Shown in pieces: positions 24,931 to 33,235 of a DNA stretch of 34,974 bases. Source of the DNA: Saprospiraceae bacterium (GTDB taxonomy: Bacteria; Bacteroidota; Bacteroidia; Chitinophagales; Saprospiraceae); the NCBI GenBank assembly GCA_020628645.1, contig JAHDES010000066.1, positions 1-34,974 on the forward strand, written 5' to 3'. The translations under genes and the position numbers were made by a program. Under the pieces are notes generated by a model. It was not told where the DNA came from, ran no database searches, and worked only from the letters and a program-made list of their open reading frames with translations. The stretch's first letter is position 1, and every line of letters begins with the position of its first letter.

Positions 24931-24976
24931 AATCAAGTAAATCGAATAATCAAGCACATCATGATACAGACAAAAA
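24931..24976 (+). repeat. Degenerate operon-2 repeat upstream of hsdS2
   Basis: AATCAAGTAAATCGAATAATCAAGCACATCATGATACAGACAAAAAG-type sequence, matching the 48-bp units in AATCAAGTAAATC and ATCATG and the other gaps in GAT.CAGACAA. Confidence 0.65.
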
Positions 24977-25016
24977 GAACACCCCCTTTTTTCAACGCTC
25001 TAAATACGGAAATATA

Positions 25017-26252
25017 ATGGCGCAACCAACACCACATACTGAGAATACGTCTACTGCATTACCAGAAGGATGGGAAATTTTACCTTTTGGAGATGTTTGT
25101 GAAATAAGCGGTGGAAGTCAACCACCTAAAAGTAACTTTATTTACGAACCAAAAGAAGGTTATATTAGATTAATTCAGGTAAGAGACTATAGAACAGATA
25201 AGTATAAAACTTACATTCCTAAAGAAAAAGCCAAAAAATTTTGTTCTAAATCTGATATTATGATTGGAAGATATGGCCCTCCAATTTTTGGTATTTTTAG
25301 TGGTATTGAAGGAGCTTATAATGTTGCTCTAATGAAAGCTATTCCAGACGAAACAAAACTAAATAAAGAATATTTTAGATGGTTTTTAAAATCTCATGAT
25401 TTAGTACGGTTTGTTGAAAAAACTTCAAAAAGAGCAGCAGGACAAGATGGTGTCAAAAAAGAAAGATTATACGCTTATCCTGTTCCCATCCCCCCCCTTG
25501 CCGAACAACAACAAATCGTCGCCCTCCTCGATACCGCTTTCGCCAAAATCGACCAAGCCAAAGCCCATATCGAACAAAATATCGCCAATGCAAAAGAACT
25601 CTTCCAATCCAAACTCAACGAAATCTTTAGCCAAAAAGAAGAAGGTTGGGAGGAGAGGAAAATTGAAGATTTAACAACCATTATTACTAAAGGAGCTTCT
25701 CCTAAATGGCAAGGCATTAATTATATTGATATACCTGGAGTCTTATTTATCACGAGTGAAAATGTTGGAGAAGGAAAGATTTTATTGAAAAAAAGAAAAT
25801 ACCTTGAGTTGAAATTTAACGACAAGCAAAAAAAATCAATTCTTCAATTCGGTGATGTTTTAACAAATATTGTTGGTGCTTCCATAGGAAGGACAGCTGT
25901 TTATGACCTTAAAGATTTGGCAAATATTAATCAGGCAGTTTGTATCATGAGATGTGATGATACTGTCTTGTATAATTATTATTTAATGTACATGTTAAAC
26001 TCCCCATTTTTTAAAGCCATACTACATGACAATGAAGTTAATAATGCAAGAGCAAATTTAAGTTTGACATTTTTTAAAAATTTGGTGATTCCATTCCCAG
26101 AAATTGATGAACAAAAAAATATAGTTGAGGAAATAAGAAAACTAAATATAGAGACTAATTCTTTATTAAAATTATTATACAGAAAAATTGATAATGTAGA
26201 AGACCTCAAAAAATCCCTATTACAAAAAGCCTTTGCGGGGGAGTTGATGTAA
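25017..26252 (+). CDS. hsdS: Type I RM system 2, specificity subunit HsdS
   Basis: 411 residues with two target-recognition domains (about 18-155 and 215-360). The central conserved helix is LAEQQQIVALLDTAFAKIDQAKAHIEQN (from about 161), and the C-terminal helix ends KKSLLQKAFAGELM, as in many HsdS. The second domain starts with EGWEERKIEDLTTIITKGASPKW. A run of eight C (25490-25497) lies in frame just before the central helix (PIPPLAEQQ) and could slip. The recognition domains are AT-rich compared with the central helix, as in HsdS1. The gene is intact and is flanked on both sides by GxxExxY genes and repeats. Confidence 0.94.
   Translation: MAQPTPHTENTSTALPEGWEILPFGDVCEISGGSQPPKSNFIYEPKEGYIRLIQVRDYRTDKYKTYIPKEKAKKFCSKSDIMIGRYGPPIFGIFSGIEGAYNVALMKAIPDETKLNKEYFRWFLKSHDLVRFVEKTSKRAAGQDGVKKERLYAYPVPIPPLAEQQQIVALLDTAFAKIDQAKAHIEQNIANAKELFQSKLNEIFSQKEEGWEERKIEDLTTIITKGASPKWQGINYIDIPGVLFITSENVGEGKILLKKRKYLELKFNDKQKKSILQFGDVLTNIVGASIGRTAVYDLKDLANINQAVCIMRCDDTVLYNYYLMYMLNSPFFKAILHDNEVNNARANLSLTFFKNLVIPFPEIDEQKNIVEEIRKLNIETNSLLKLLYRKIDNVEDLKKSLLQKAFAGELM
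25490..25497 (+). repeat. C8 homopolymer inside hsdS2
   Basis: Eight consecutive C in an AT-rich gene, at the junction of the first recognition domain and the central conserved helix. A one-base change would truncate HsdS after its first recognition domain. Confidence 0.7.
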
Positions 26253-26261
26253 GTGGTCAGC

Positions 26262-26358
26262 ATCAGGATTTGCAGGATGATTGGATTTGCAAGATTTTTT
26301 TGCAGGATTTTTTGTAAAATCGGGTACATCTTAACATCAAGAAAATCCTGATCCAGAC
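26262..26358 (+). repeat. Repeat block with inverted ends between hsdS2 and the second GxxExxY gene
   Basis: ATCAGGATTT (26262-26271) and AAATCCTGAT (26343-26352) are perfect inverted ends. Between them GGATTTGCAGGAT, GGATTTGCAAGAT and TTTTGCAGGATTTT repeat imperfectly. The right end runs into GATCCAGACAA, also present before hsdR2 (26787-26797). Confidence 0.75.
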
Positions 26359-26375
26359 AAAAAAGAAAGAAAAAT

Positions 26376-26765
26376 ATGGAATTAAATGATATTACTTATA
26401 AAATTAATGGCTGTGCGATGAAGGTGCATAATACGCTTGGCAATGGGTTTCAAGAGGTGATTTATCAGCGATGTTTGGCGATTGAACTAGAAAGAATTGG
26501 ATTAAACTTTGCAAGAGAATTAGCGCATCCTATTTATTATGAGGGAATTGAAGTCGGCAGTCGTAGAGCAGATTTTGTTGTAGCAGATAAAGTAATTGTA
26601 GAACTAAAAGCCGTCATCAATCTAGAAGATGTCCATTTAGCTCAAGCAAAAAATTATGTTGTAGCCTATGATAAACCTGTAGGTTTACTCATCAATTTTG
26701 GAGCAAAAAGTTTACAGTTTAAAAAAATATACAACTCCAAATATCAAGCACAAACATCCCAATAA
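26376..26765 (+). CDS. GxxExxY family protein, PD-(D/E)XK-like nuclease (copy B)
   Basis: 129 residues, colinear with the copy at 24525: the same LGNGFQEVIYQR (21-32), Asp66, and VELK with Glu76 and Lys78, and the same LEDVHLAQA.NYV.AY and GLLINFGAKSLQ blocks. The sequences differ elsewhere (for example residues 38-60), so this is not a recent duplication. All motif residues are kept, which suggests both copies are functional. It lies between hsdS2 and hsdR2, 41 bp before hsdR2, with repeat sequence on both sides. The cellular role is unknown. Confidence 0.9.
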   Translation: MELNDITYKINGCAMKVHNTLGNGFQEVIYQRCLAIELERIGLNFARELAHPIYYEGIEVGSRRADFVVADKVIVELKAVINLEDVHLAQAKNYVVAYDKPVGLLINFGAKSLQFKKIYNSKYQAQTSQ

Positions 26766-26770
26766 TCCCA

Positions 26771-26797
26771 AAATCAAGCAAATCTTGATCCAGACAA
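26771..26797 (+). repeat. Operon-2 repeat upstream of hsdR2
   Basis: AATCAAGCAAATCTTGATC followed by CAGACAA, 10 bp before the hsdR2 ATG. It shares GATCCAGACAA with 26350-26360 and AATCAAG.AAATC with the 48-bp units. Confidence 0.65.
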
Positions 26798-26806
26798 TAA
26801 AGTAAT

Positions 26807-29281
26807 ATGAATGAAGCACAAACTAGACTCGACCTGATTAACCCTGCGCTACTCGAAGCAGGCTGGAATGTCGTACCCGAAAGTAGAATCAAAGTAGAAG
26901 TCATTACAGAAGGACGAATTATTGGTAAAAATCACCGAGGCAAGCGCATCCGCAAAAAACCCCTGTCTTGTGATTATGTCTTGGAATACAAAGGGCGACG
27001 ACTCGCCGTGATAGAAGCCAAAGCCCGCGATAAATATTATACCGATGGTTTGGGACAAGCAAAAGACTATGCGTACAAGCTCAACACTCGTTTTGCCTAC
27101 TGTACCAATGGATTGGAAATCTATGGCGTAGATATGGACGAAGGCACCGAAGGCGATGTCGATAAATATCCCACCCCCGATGAACTTTGGGAAATGACCT
27201 ACCCTACCCCCAAAGAAGCCTACAAAATAGAAATCACCAATTGGAAAGAACGCTTTCGTGAAACGCCTTTTACCCTCTTCAAAGGACGATACAAACCCCG
27301 ATACTACCAACGTACTGCTGTAGAAAAATGCTTAGATGCTATTGCCGAAAAGAAAGATCGACTCCTCCTCACGATGGCAACAGGAACAGGTAAAACAGCT
27401 ACTGCTTTTCATATTTGTTGGAAGTTGTTTCATGCCAAATGGAATTTAAAACGCGATGCCAGTCGAGCCCCACGAATATTGTTTTTAGCCGATCGAAATA
27501 TCCTTGCCAATCAAGCTTTTAATTCCTTCAATGATTTTGATACCATTGATGAAAACATCAAAAAGCGGATTCGTCCTTCTGAGATTCGCAAAGAAGGAAA
27601 AGTACCCAAAAATGGAAATATCTTTTTTACGATTTTTCAGAGCTTCATGACGGAAGTGCAAGACGAAGGAACAGTAGAAGAACTGCCAGAAGAGTATGCC
27701 CTAGCCGCAGAAGCAGTAGTCGATTATCAAAGTCCACAATTCAATTTTAAAGAGTACACACCCGATTTTTTTGATTTTATCATCATCGACGAATGTCATC
27801 GAGGCGGAGCGAATGACGAAAGCAGTTGGCGTGAGATTTTAAACTATTTTTCTCCTGCGGTGCAGTTGGGTTTAACAGCTACCCCAAAACGGGATGTCAA
27901 TGTAGATACCTACGATTATTTTGGTGAACCCATTTATACTTATGCTTTGAAAGATGGTATTAATGATGGATTTCTTACGCCATTTCGCGTCAAGCAAATC
28001 CAAACCAATTATGATGAATATACCTTTACCTCCGATGATATCATCATTCGCGGAGAAGCTAAAGTAGGTGATACCTTTACCTATAAAGATTATGGTCGGA
28101 AAATTATCATTGACCAAATCGAACGCTTTCGCGTAAAGAAATTTCTAAGTGAAATCAATCAAAATCATAAAACCTTAGTGTTTTGTGCCACTCAAGTGCA
28201 TGCGGCAGCCATTCGAGATATCATCAATCAAGAATGTGATAGTACCCATGTGGACTATTGCCAACGGGTAACTGCTGAAGACGGGAAAATGGGCGAACAG
28301 GCCTTAAAATATTTTCAAGACAATGAAAAAAACATTCCTGCCATTCTCACCACTTCTCAAAAACTAAGTACGGGAGTCGATGCCCCTGAAATTAGAAATA
28401 TAGTCTTGCTCCGTCCAGTCAATTCCATGGTAGAGTTTAAGCAAATTGTCGGAAGAGGAACGCGCCTTTTTGAAGGCAAAGATTACTTTACGATCTATGA
28501 TTTTGTACAAGCGCATAAGCACTTTCAAGATGCCGATTGGGATGGCGAACCAGAAGCACCCGAACCAACAACAGGTGAAGGAAACGTCCCAGTTTGTATG
28601 GATTGTGGCAAGAAACGTTGTATCTGTGAAAAACCAATAGCCGATCCTTGTTTAAAGTGTAATAATATTCCATGTAGTTGTGAAATACCACCGAATTCGA
28701 TGATAAAAATTCGTTTATCTGATGGTAAAACAAGGGAAATCGATGCTACTATAAAAACGACTTTTTGGAGTCCTGACGGAACACCAATTGGACACGAAGA
28801 ATTTTTAAATCAGTTGTATGGTGAATTAAAAGGTATCTTAAAAGATGAAGAAGAATTACGAAAGATTTGGAGTATGCCGAGTACCAGAAAAAAGTTATTA
28901 GAAGAACTCAAAGATAAAGGGTATACCGATACGCAATTTGAGGATCTGCGTAATGTTGTACAAGGGCAAGATAGCGATCTTTTTGATGTATTAAATTACA
29001 TTGCCTATCACAAAGATTTAGTACCAAGACTAGATAGAGCAGAAAAAGCAAAAATTCAACTCCTAGATTATAATGCTGCACAACAAGAGTTCTTAAATTT
29101 TGTATTGGAGCAATATGTCCGAGATGGTGTAACCGAATTGGATGATGATAAATTATCGCCCCTTTTACAATTAAAATACAATAGCATCACCGATGCTAAA
29201 GGCGCATTAGGCAGCATCAAATCTATCCGAGAGACCTTTATTGGTTTTCAAGAATATTTATACAAGGATAAAGCGAGTTAA
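26807..29281 (+). CDS. hsdR: Type I RM system 2, restriction/translocase subunit HsdR
   Basis: 824 residues, of the shorter EcoEI-like group rather than the EcoR124I-like group of system 1. The N-terminal nuclease shows Asp56 and VIEAK (Glu70, Lys72). Motor motifs are Walker A TGTGKT near 192-197, DECH near 327-330, GLTATPKRD near 351 and GRGTR near 548. Between motor and C-terminal domain lies a cysteine cluster (about 598-626), CMDCGKKRCIC...CLKCNNIPCSC, that looks like paired zinc-binding knuckles. The C-terminal helical region (about 700-820, YNSITDAKGALGSIKSIRETF) matches the family's M/S-docking domain. The reading frame is complete, so the enzyme is expected to be active. Confidence 0.95.
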   Translation: MNEAQTRLDLINPALLEAGWNVVPESRIKVEVITEGRIIGKNHRGKRIRKKPLSCDYVLEYKGRRLAVIEAKARDKYYTDGLGQAKDYAYKLNTRFAYCTNGLEIYGVDMDEGTEGDVDKYPTPDELWEMTYPTPKEAYKIEITNWKERFRETPFTLFKGRYKPRYYQRTAVEKCLDAIAEKKDRLLLTMATGTGKTATAFHICWKLFHAKWNLKRDASRAPRILFLADRNILANQAFNSFNDFDTIDENIKKRIRPSEIRKEGKVPKNGNIFFTIFQSFMTEVQDEGTVEELPEEYALAAEAVVDYQSPQFNFKEYTPDFFDFIIIDECHRGGANDESSWREILNYFSPAVQLGLTATPKRDVNVDTYDYFGEPIYTYALKDGINDGFLTPFRVKQIQTNYDEYTFTSDDIIIRGEAKVGDTFTYKDYGRKIIIDQIERFRVKKFLSEINQNHKTLVFCATQVHAAAIRDIINQECDSTHVDYCQRVTAEDGKMGEQALKYFQDNEKNIPAILTTSQKLSTGVDAPEIRNIVLLRPVNSMVEFKQIVGRGTRLFEGKDYFTIYDFVQAHKHFQDADWDGEPEAPEPTTGEGNVPVCMDCGKKRCICEKPIADPCLKCNNIPCSCEIPPNSMIKIRLSDGKTREIDATIKTTFWSPDGTPIGHEEFLNQLYGELKGILKDEEELRKIWSMPSTRKKLLEELKDKGYTDTQFEDLRNVVQGQDSDLFDVLNYIAYHKDLVPRLDRAEKAKIQLLDYNAAQQEFLNFVLEQYVRDGVTELDDDKLSPLLQLKYNSITDAKGALGSIKSIRETFIGFQEYLYKDKAS

Positions 29282-29469
29282 TTTCTTTTTATCTTAACGG
29301 AAGATTTTAAGGAAATTTTTTCCAGAAAATTAGGAAGTTTCGTATTCCTTAGGCTAAAAACGTAAAGAAAAAACGACTATGGGCAAATTTAAAATTTGAA
29401 AAAGAACGATATGATTTATTCTGCTAAGCAGTAAAATAAAATAATATGTATTATGTTGATTGTTAACGG

Positions 29470-29669
29470 TTTTTTAAAAAATCGAATCTGCGATATTGGG
29501 CGGGTAGCTTGAAAAGATAGTGTCTGACGGAGGAGTTTATCTTTTCTAGCGTTTTTTGTTTCGTTTTTGGCTGAACTAGGCTTTAGCTAGTAGCTAAACA
29601 GAAAAATGAAATGCCCAGCCGGCATGAGGCGATGATTAAATATAAACCATACCATTAAACGGTAATAAC
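29470..29669 (+). ncRNA. Structured repeat element, copy 2 (putative RNA)
   Basis: Diverged second copy of the element at 715-893. Helix 1 pairs GAAAAGATA (29511-29519) with TATCTTTTC (29538-29546) around loop GTGTCTGACGGAGGAGTT, extended by GCT/AGC (29507-29509 and 29548-29550). Helix 2 pairs TTTCGTTTTT (29559-29568) with AAAAATGAAA (29602-29611), and its loop holds an extra hairpin TTTAGCT/AGCTAAA (29582-29588 and 29592-29598) that copy 1 lacks. The 3' flank GCCCAGCCGGC..GAGGCGATGATTAAATA (from 29613) is as in copy 1. The arms differ from copy 1 yet still pair, while the loop differs by a single base. Confidence 0.62.
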
Positions 29670-29900
29670 TGATAGTTAAGCAAAAACATTTTAAAAATAA
29701 TTATTACTCAGTAGAATAATATGATTAAAAAAAAACCTACATTTTTATCATTTTCTTGCTAACTTGCAATCACTTATAAATACTTATTAAAGTGTCTATC
29801 CCCTCTTGTCACAATGCTTTTTCAAATTGTGAGATAAAACCCCAAAAATTGAATAATTTCACGCAAGTTTTACCCTGACCAATAATTTATTGGACGCGAA

Positions 29901-30005
29901 TTATACCTTTTCTAACAATTTATATCGCATTATTTTTAATAGAAAAGGAATAATGCCGATGTAATGCAAATGGAGTTTCGACACTTAGCATTAAAATCGG
30001 TATAA
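29901..30005. repeat. Nested inverted repeats before the 1061-residue gene
   Basis: Outer ends TTATACC (29901-29907) and GGTATAA (29999-30005). Inside are CCTTTTCTA/TAGAAAAGG (29906-29914 and 29940-29948), GCATTATT/AATAATGC (29927-29934 and 29949-29956) and TAATGC/GCATTA (29962-29967 and 29988-29993). Several pairings exclude each other. It ends 13 bp before the start codon, so it is either a foldback insertion or a structured 5' leader. Confidence 0.5.
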
Positions 30006-30018
30006 ACCACTACAAAAC

Positions 30019-33000
30019 ATGAAATACCTTTCTACGATCCTCCTTTTTGTTTTTGCTATTCCATTTTTAGCTGCGCAAACGGTCTATGATGAGATTCCGA
30101 TGGCTGCCTATACCAATTATGCAGATAGCTATAATTATACCTTTTGGGACGATAATTTTAAAACGACCATTGCAGGAGATCGAAAATTTAGTATTCAAAC
30201 GAGTTCCTTTGGAATGAATGTCAATTTCACGGATTTGAATATTGAAAGCCTCAATGTCAATGAGAATGGATTAGATCAAGATGCTGCCTTTACGGCGCAT
30301 AAAGATGTGGTTTTCCCTTCGACTTATAGTGGAAACATCGATTATAAAATCCTTCAAAATGGACTTCCTTTGTATGAGAAAAGTGCTTCTCCTTCTAATT
30401 TTGGACTACGAGAAAGTCAAATGGCGGAATACGGTACTTGGCTCAATCGCCGATTTGTGAGTACGTATTTTACGAATAGTCCAGCCGTAGAAGAATATTT
30501 TACAGGAATTGAATTTACCAATTGGCATGATCGTTTGAAAATGACCTTTCATGTACGTCCAACCGTAGATATTGTGAATGGACAATTGCAACTTTCGGTC
30601 GAAATTCCAGCCATTTATGGGACGCAATTTAATAATGGAACGATCTATGGTTTTGCCAATACAAATGATGCAGGTTTTGCAGTACATGCTGGAGAAACAG
30701 CAGCTACATTTAGTGTAGTAGGAAACACGGTAACGGTTATTTCTACCTTTCAAACTTTAGCAGCAAATACTTCTTATGAAGTGAGTATTATTTTGAATGC
30801 TGCCACTGAAGATTTATCAACGACCTATACCGATTTTGCAGAAGAAGTGAGTCAAATTAATATAATTGCCGATCAAATACTCCCCAATCCTAACAATGAC
30901 CCAAGCATTACTTACAATGCGGATGAAGGCATTCATTATTTAGATGTAGCTCGACACGGAATGGGTTATTTTAATTGCGGACAAGCAGATGTACTACAAA
31001 ACATTGAAATTGCCCTTGAAAATACATCTTCCGAAGATAAACGGGTTCGTTTGTGCTTTCAACAAATCCCGAATGTCAATGTGGTTGGTTTTAATGCCAT
31101 TCTCCGAAATAATAATGGTGATCCTGCTGGTTTTCCTTTACAAGTTTCTAAGAATTGGCATAATAGTCCTGTACAATTATTCTCTGGAAGTTGGATTCGA
31201 GAATATACCGAAATTATTGTACCTGCCAATTCGACGATCAATTTTGATTATACCAAAACGGGAGCAAAGTGGGGAGAAACCTATACCGCTTCTTCGCATC
31301 AATTGAGTGTAGTTGGAGCCGGAATTCCTAAAGGAGGTTGGTTAGAAGCTGCCTTGGGTTCGTTTGGTGAAAGTATCACGCATTCGCCCGATTATTTGTA
31401 TGGTAATTCTAATATTTGTGATTATCGTCCATTCTTGGTAACGAATGAAAATTATCAAGGGGATTCGCAAGAATGTGGATGGACAGGTAATGTAGGCGGC
31501 ATGGACATGTGGATTTATGAAGATGACTCCAATACACGCATTTATCAATCGCAGGTAAAAACACGTTTTCAACGTTATTCGCCCAATTTGACGGAAACGT
31601 CTATTTCTGCTTATACTTCTGATCAAAAATTAAAACTGGATTATACGTTTTATTTGAATCGTTCAGATGATTTTACAAGGGTATATTACAAAGTAAAAAT
31701 TAAAGCCTTAGAAAACACCCCATTTTCTCGTTTTGATATTTTTCAAATGGGTGGTGACAATTATAATATTTTGGCAGCACAAACCGTCTCTTATGGCGAC
31801 GATACGGGTGTTTTAGGGTCATTTCTTCCTACCAATGATGGCTCAAATGATTATACCAATAGTGAAATAGCACTCACAGGAAATCATCCTTTTATATGGA
31901 TTGGAGATGGTTTGTATACCCTCGGTTATGGAAGCATTAATATAGATACCAATAATGGAATGATTGTCCACGATTATAAAGCTCAGATTGGAGGCGTTTC
32001 TGCCAATACCCCTTATTTTCGAGAGCGATCTAGTTCTACGGGTTTTTCTGCTAATACAGGAATGAATCCGACTTCTTACTGCTTGGTTACTCCTCCCGGT
32101 ACGACGAGTTTGATGGCAGGTGATTCGATTGAGTTGGTCTTAGAAAGTTTGATCTTACCAAAAATGGATGGCGATTATTATGGACCCAATACCAATTTTG
32201 GGGCTGCTCTGGCTAGTATGGGCAATTCTGTAGACTTATTATTACGTGAAGTACAGGGCAATAAGGTCATCCTCTCCTCTCCTACCAATACGGTCAATGC
32301 TATTTATCCTTATTCTATAGAAACCGCTAGTAATACGGCATTGGTGACGGTTACGGGTGGAAAAGGATATGTTCCCTTAGTTTTTAAAGGTGTGACGGAT
32401 ATAACAGATCCTGTTTTATGGACAAATAAAAATTTTTGTTGGGAAATTGTCGATCAATCTACACATGGAAAAGATTTCTGGCAAGCGGATTATCAGCCTG
32501 AAACGGGTACGTATGATTTAGTCTATAATGTAAATCAAGATATGGTAGGCGATGGCATGGCTGAAATCAGTTATTATTTAGGCGATACGCCTCCCGTTCC
32601 AGATATTATTGTCCAATCCAATGTCAATATGCAAGGCTGGACGCTTGATAGTGTAGTGACGGTTTATCTTGATGAAGATGTTCATTTTGCACCTGCGATT
32701 CGTGAAAATGGAATGACTTCTTTTCCAGGAACAGGATGGAGTTGGACAGGGCCGAATGGTTATACCTCTACTAGTAGAAACATTCAATTCCCTAGTGTAA
32801 CGCAAGATGAAATTGGCATTTATACAGTAGTTTATACCGCTCCTTATGGCTGTACGCATACCCAATTTTTTGAGATTAAATGTGCAGAACAAGATATCAA
32901 TGGAGATTGTCTGCCTGTAGCTTGTGCAGATTATAGTCCGACTGCTTACCTATTAAGTGCAACTCATAGCATGAATGAAACATACAAATCTGATACCTAT

Positions 33001-33204
33001 ATTGAATCCACTTCATTAGTGAATCCTTCGATTAATGTGAGTTATATTGCTAGAGATTCGATTTGTTTGAATCCAGATTTTGAAGTCTCCAGTGGTGCGA
33101 CTTTTTGTGCTGAAATAAGTACTTGTCCTGAAGCTGTTCCATTGCAAGGAGAAGAGGAAAATACAACACTCAAACGTCCGAGTGAGGATGGAATAAAGGA
33201 GTAA
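30019..33204 (+). CDS. Large secreted protein of unknown function with terminal Cys module
   Basis: 1061 residues with signal peptide 1-19 (MKYLSTILLFVFAIPFLAAQ). Residues 20-860 are an unrecognised beta-rich region full of aromatic residues and Asn (TNWHDRLKMTFHVRP, DVARHGMGYFNCGQAD, ECGWTGNVGGMDMWIYED), suggestive of a carbohydrate-active or binding fold but without a motif that can be named. An Ig/PKD-like domain follows (about 870-960, GTGWSWTGPNGYTSTSRNIQF). The terminal module IARDSICLNPDFEVSSGATFCAEISTC (about 1012-1040) is shared with the proteins at 18979 and 20792. No canonical T9SS domain is seen. It stands alone behind nested inverted repeats. Confidence 0.75.
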   Translation: MKYLSTILLFVFAIPFLAAQTVYDEIPMAAYTNYADSYNYTFWDDNFKTTIAGDRKFSIQTSSFGMNVNFTDLNIESLNVNENGLDQDAAFTAHKDVVFPSTYSGNIDYKILQNGLPLYEKSASPSNFGLRESQMAEYGTWLNRRFVSTYFTNSPAVEEYFTGIEFTNWHDRLKMTFHVRPTVDIVNGQLQLSVEIPAIYGTQFNNGTIYGFANTNDAGFAVHAGETAATFSVVGNTVTVISTFQTLAANTSYEVSIILNAATEDLSTTYTDFAEEVSQINIIADQILPNPNNDPSITYNADEGIHYLDVARHGMGYFNCGQADVLQNIEIALENTSSEDKRVRLCFQQIPNVNVVGFNAILRNNNGDPAGFPLQVSKNWHNSPVQLFSGSWIREYTEIIVPANSTINFDYTKTGAKWGETYTASSHQLSVVGAGIPKGGWLEAALGSFGESITHSPDYLYGNSNICDYRPFLVTNENYQGDSQECGWTGNVGGMDMWIYEDDSNTRIYQSQVKTRFQRYSPNLTETSISAYTSDQKLKLDYTFYLNRSDDFTRVYYKVKIKALENTPFSRFDIFQMGGDNYNILAAQTVSYGDDTGVLGSFLPTNDGSNDYTNSEIALTGNHPFIWIGDGLYTLGYGSINIDTNNGMIVHDYKAQIGGVSANTPYFRERSSSTGFSANTGMNPTSYCLVTPPGTTSLMAGDSIELVLESLILPKMDGDYYGPNTNFGAALASMGNSVDLLLREVQGNKVILSSPTNTVNAIYPYSIETASNTALVTVTGGKGYVPLVFKGVTDITDPVLWTNKNFCWEIVDQSTHGKDFWQADYQPETGTYDLVYNVNQDMVGDGMAEISYYLGDTPPVPDIIVQSNVNMQGWTLDSVVTVYLDEDVHFAPAIRENGMTSFPGTGWSWTGPNGYTSTSRNIQFPSVTQDEIGIYTVVYTAPYGCTHTQFFEIKCAEQDINGDCLPVACADYSPTAYLLSATHSMNETYKSDTYIESTSLVNPSINVSYIARDSICLNPDFEVSSGATFCAEISTCPEAVPLQGEEENTTLKRPSEDGIKE

Positions 33205-33235
33205 AAATAGCTTTGCATAATTTTTGTAGGTTCAT

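Noticed and set aside
24829-25017. 62-residue frame overlapping the end of GxxExxY copy A
   Set aside because: It lies in another frame, runs into repeat sequence and shows no recognisable signal or domain.
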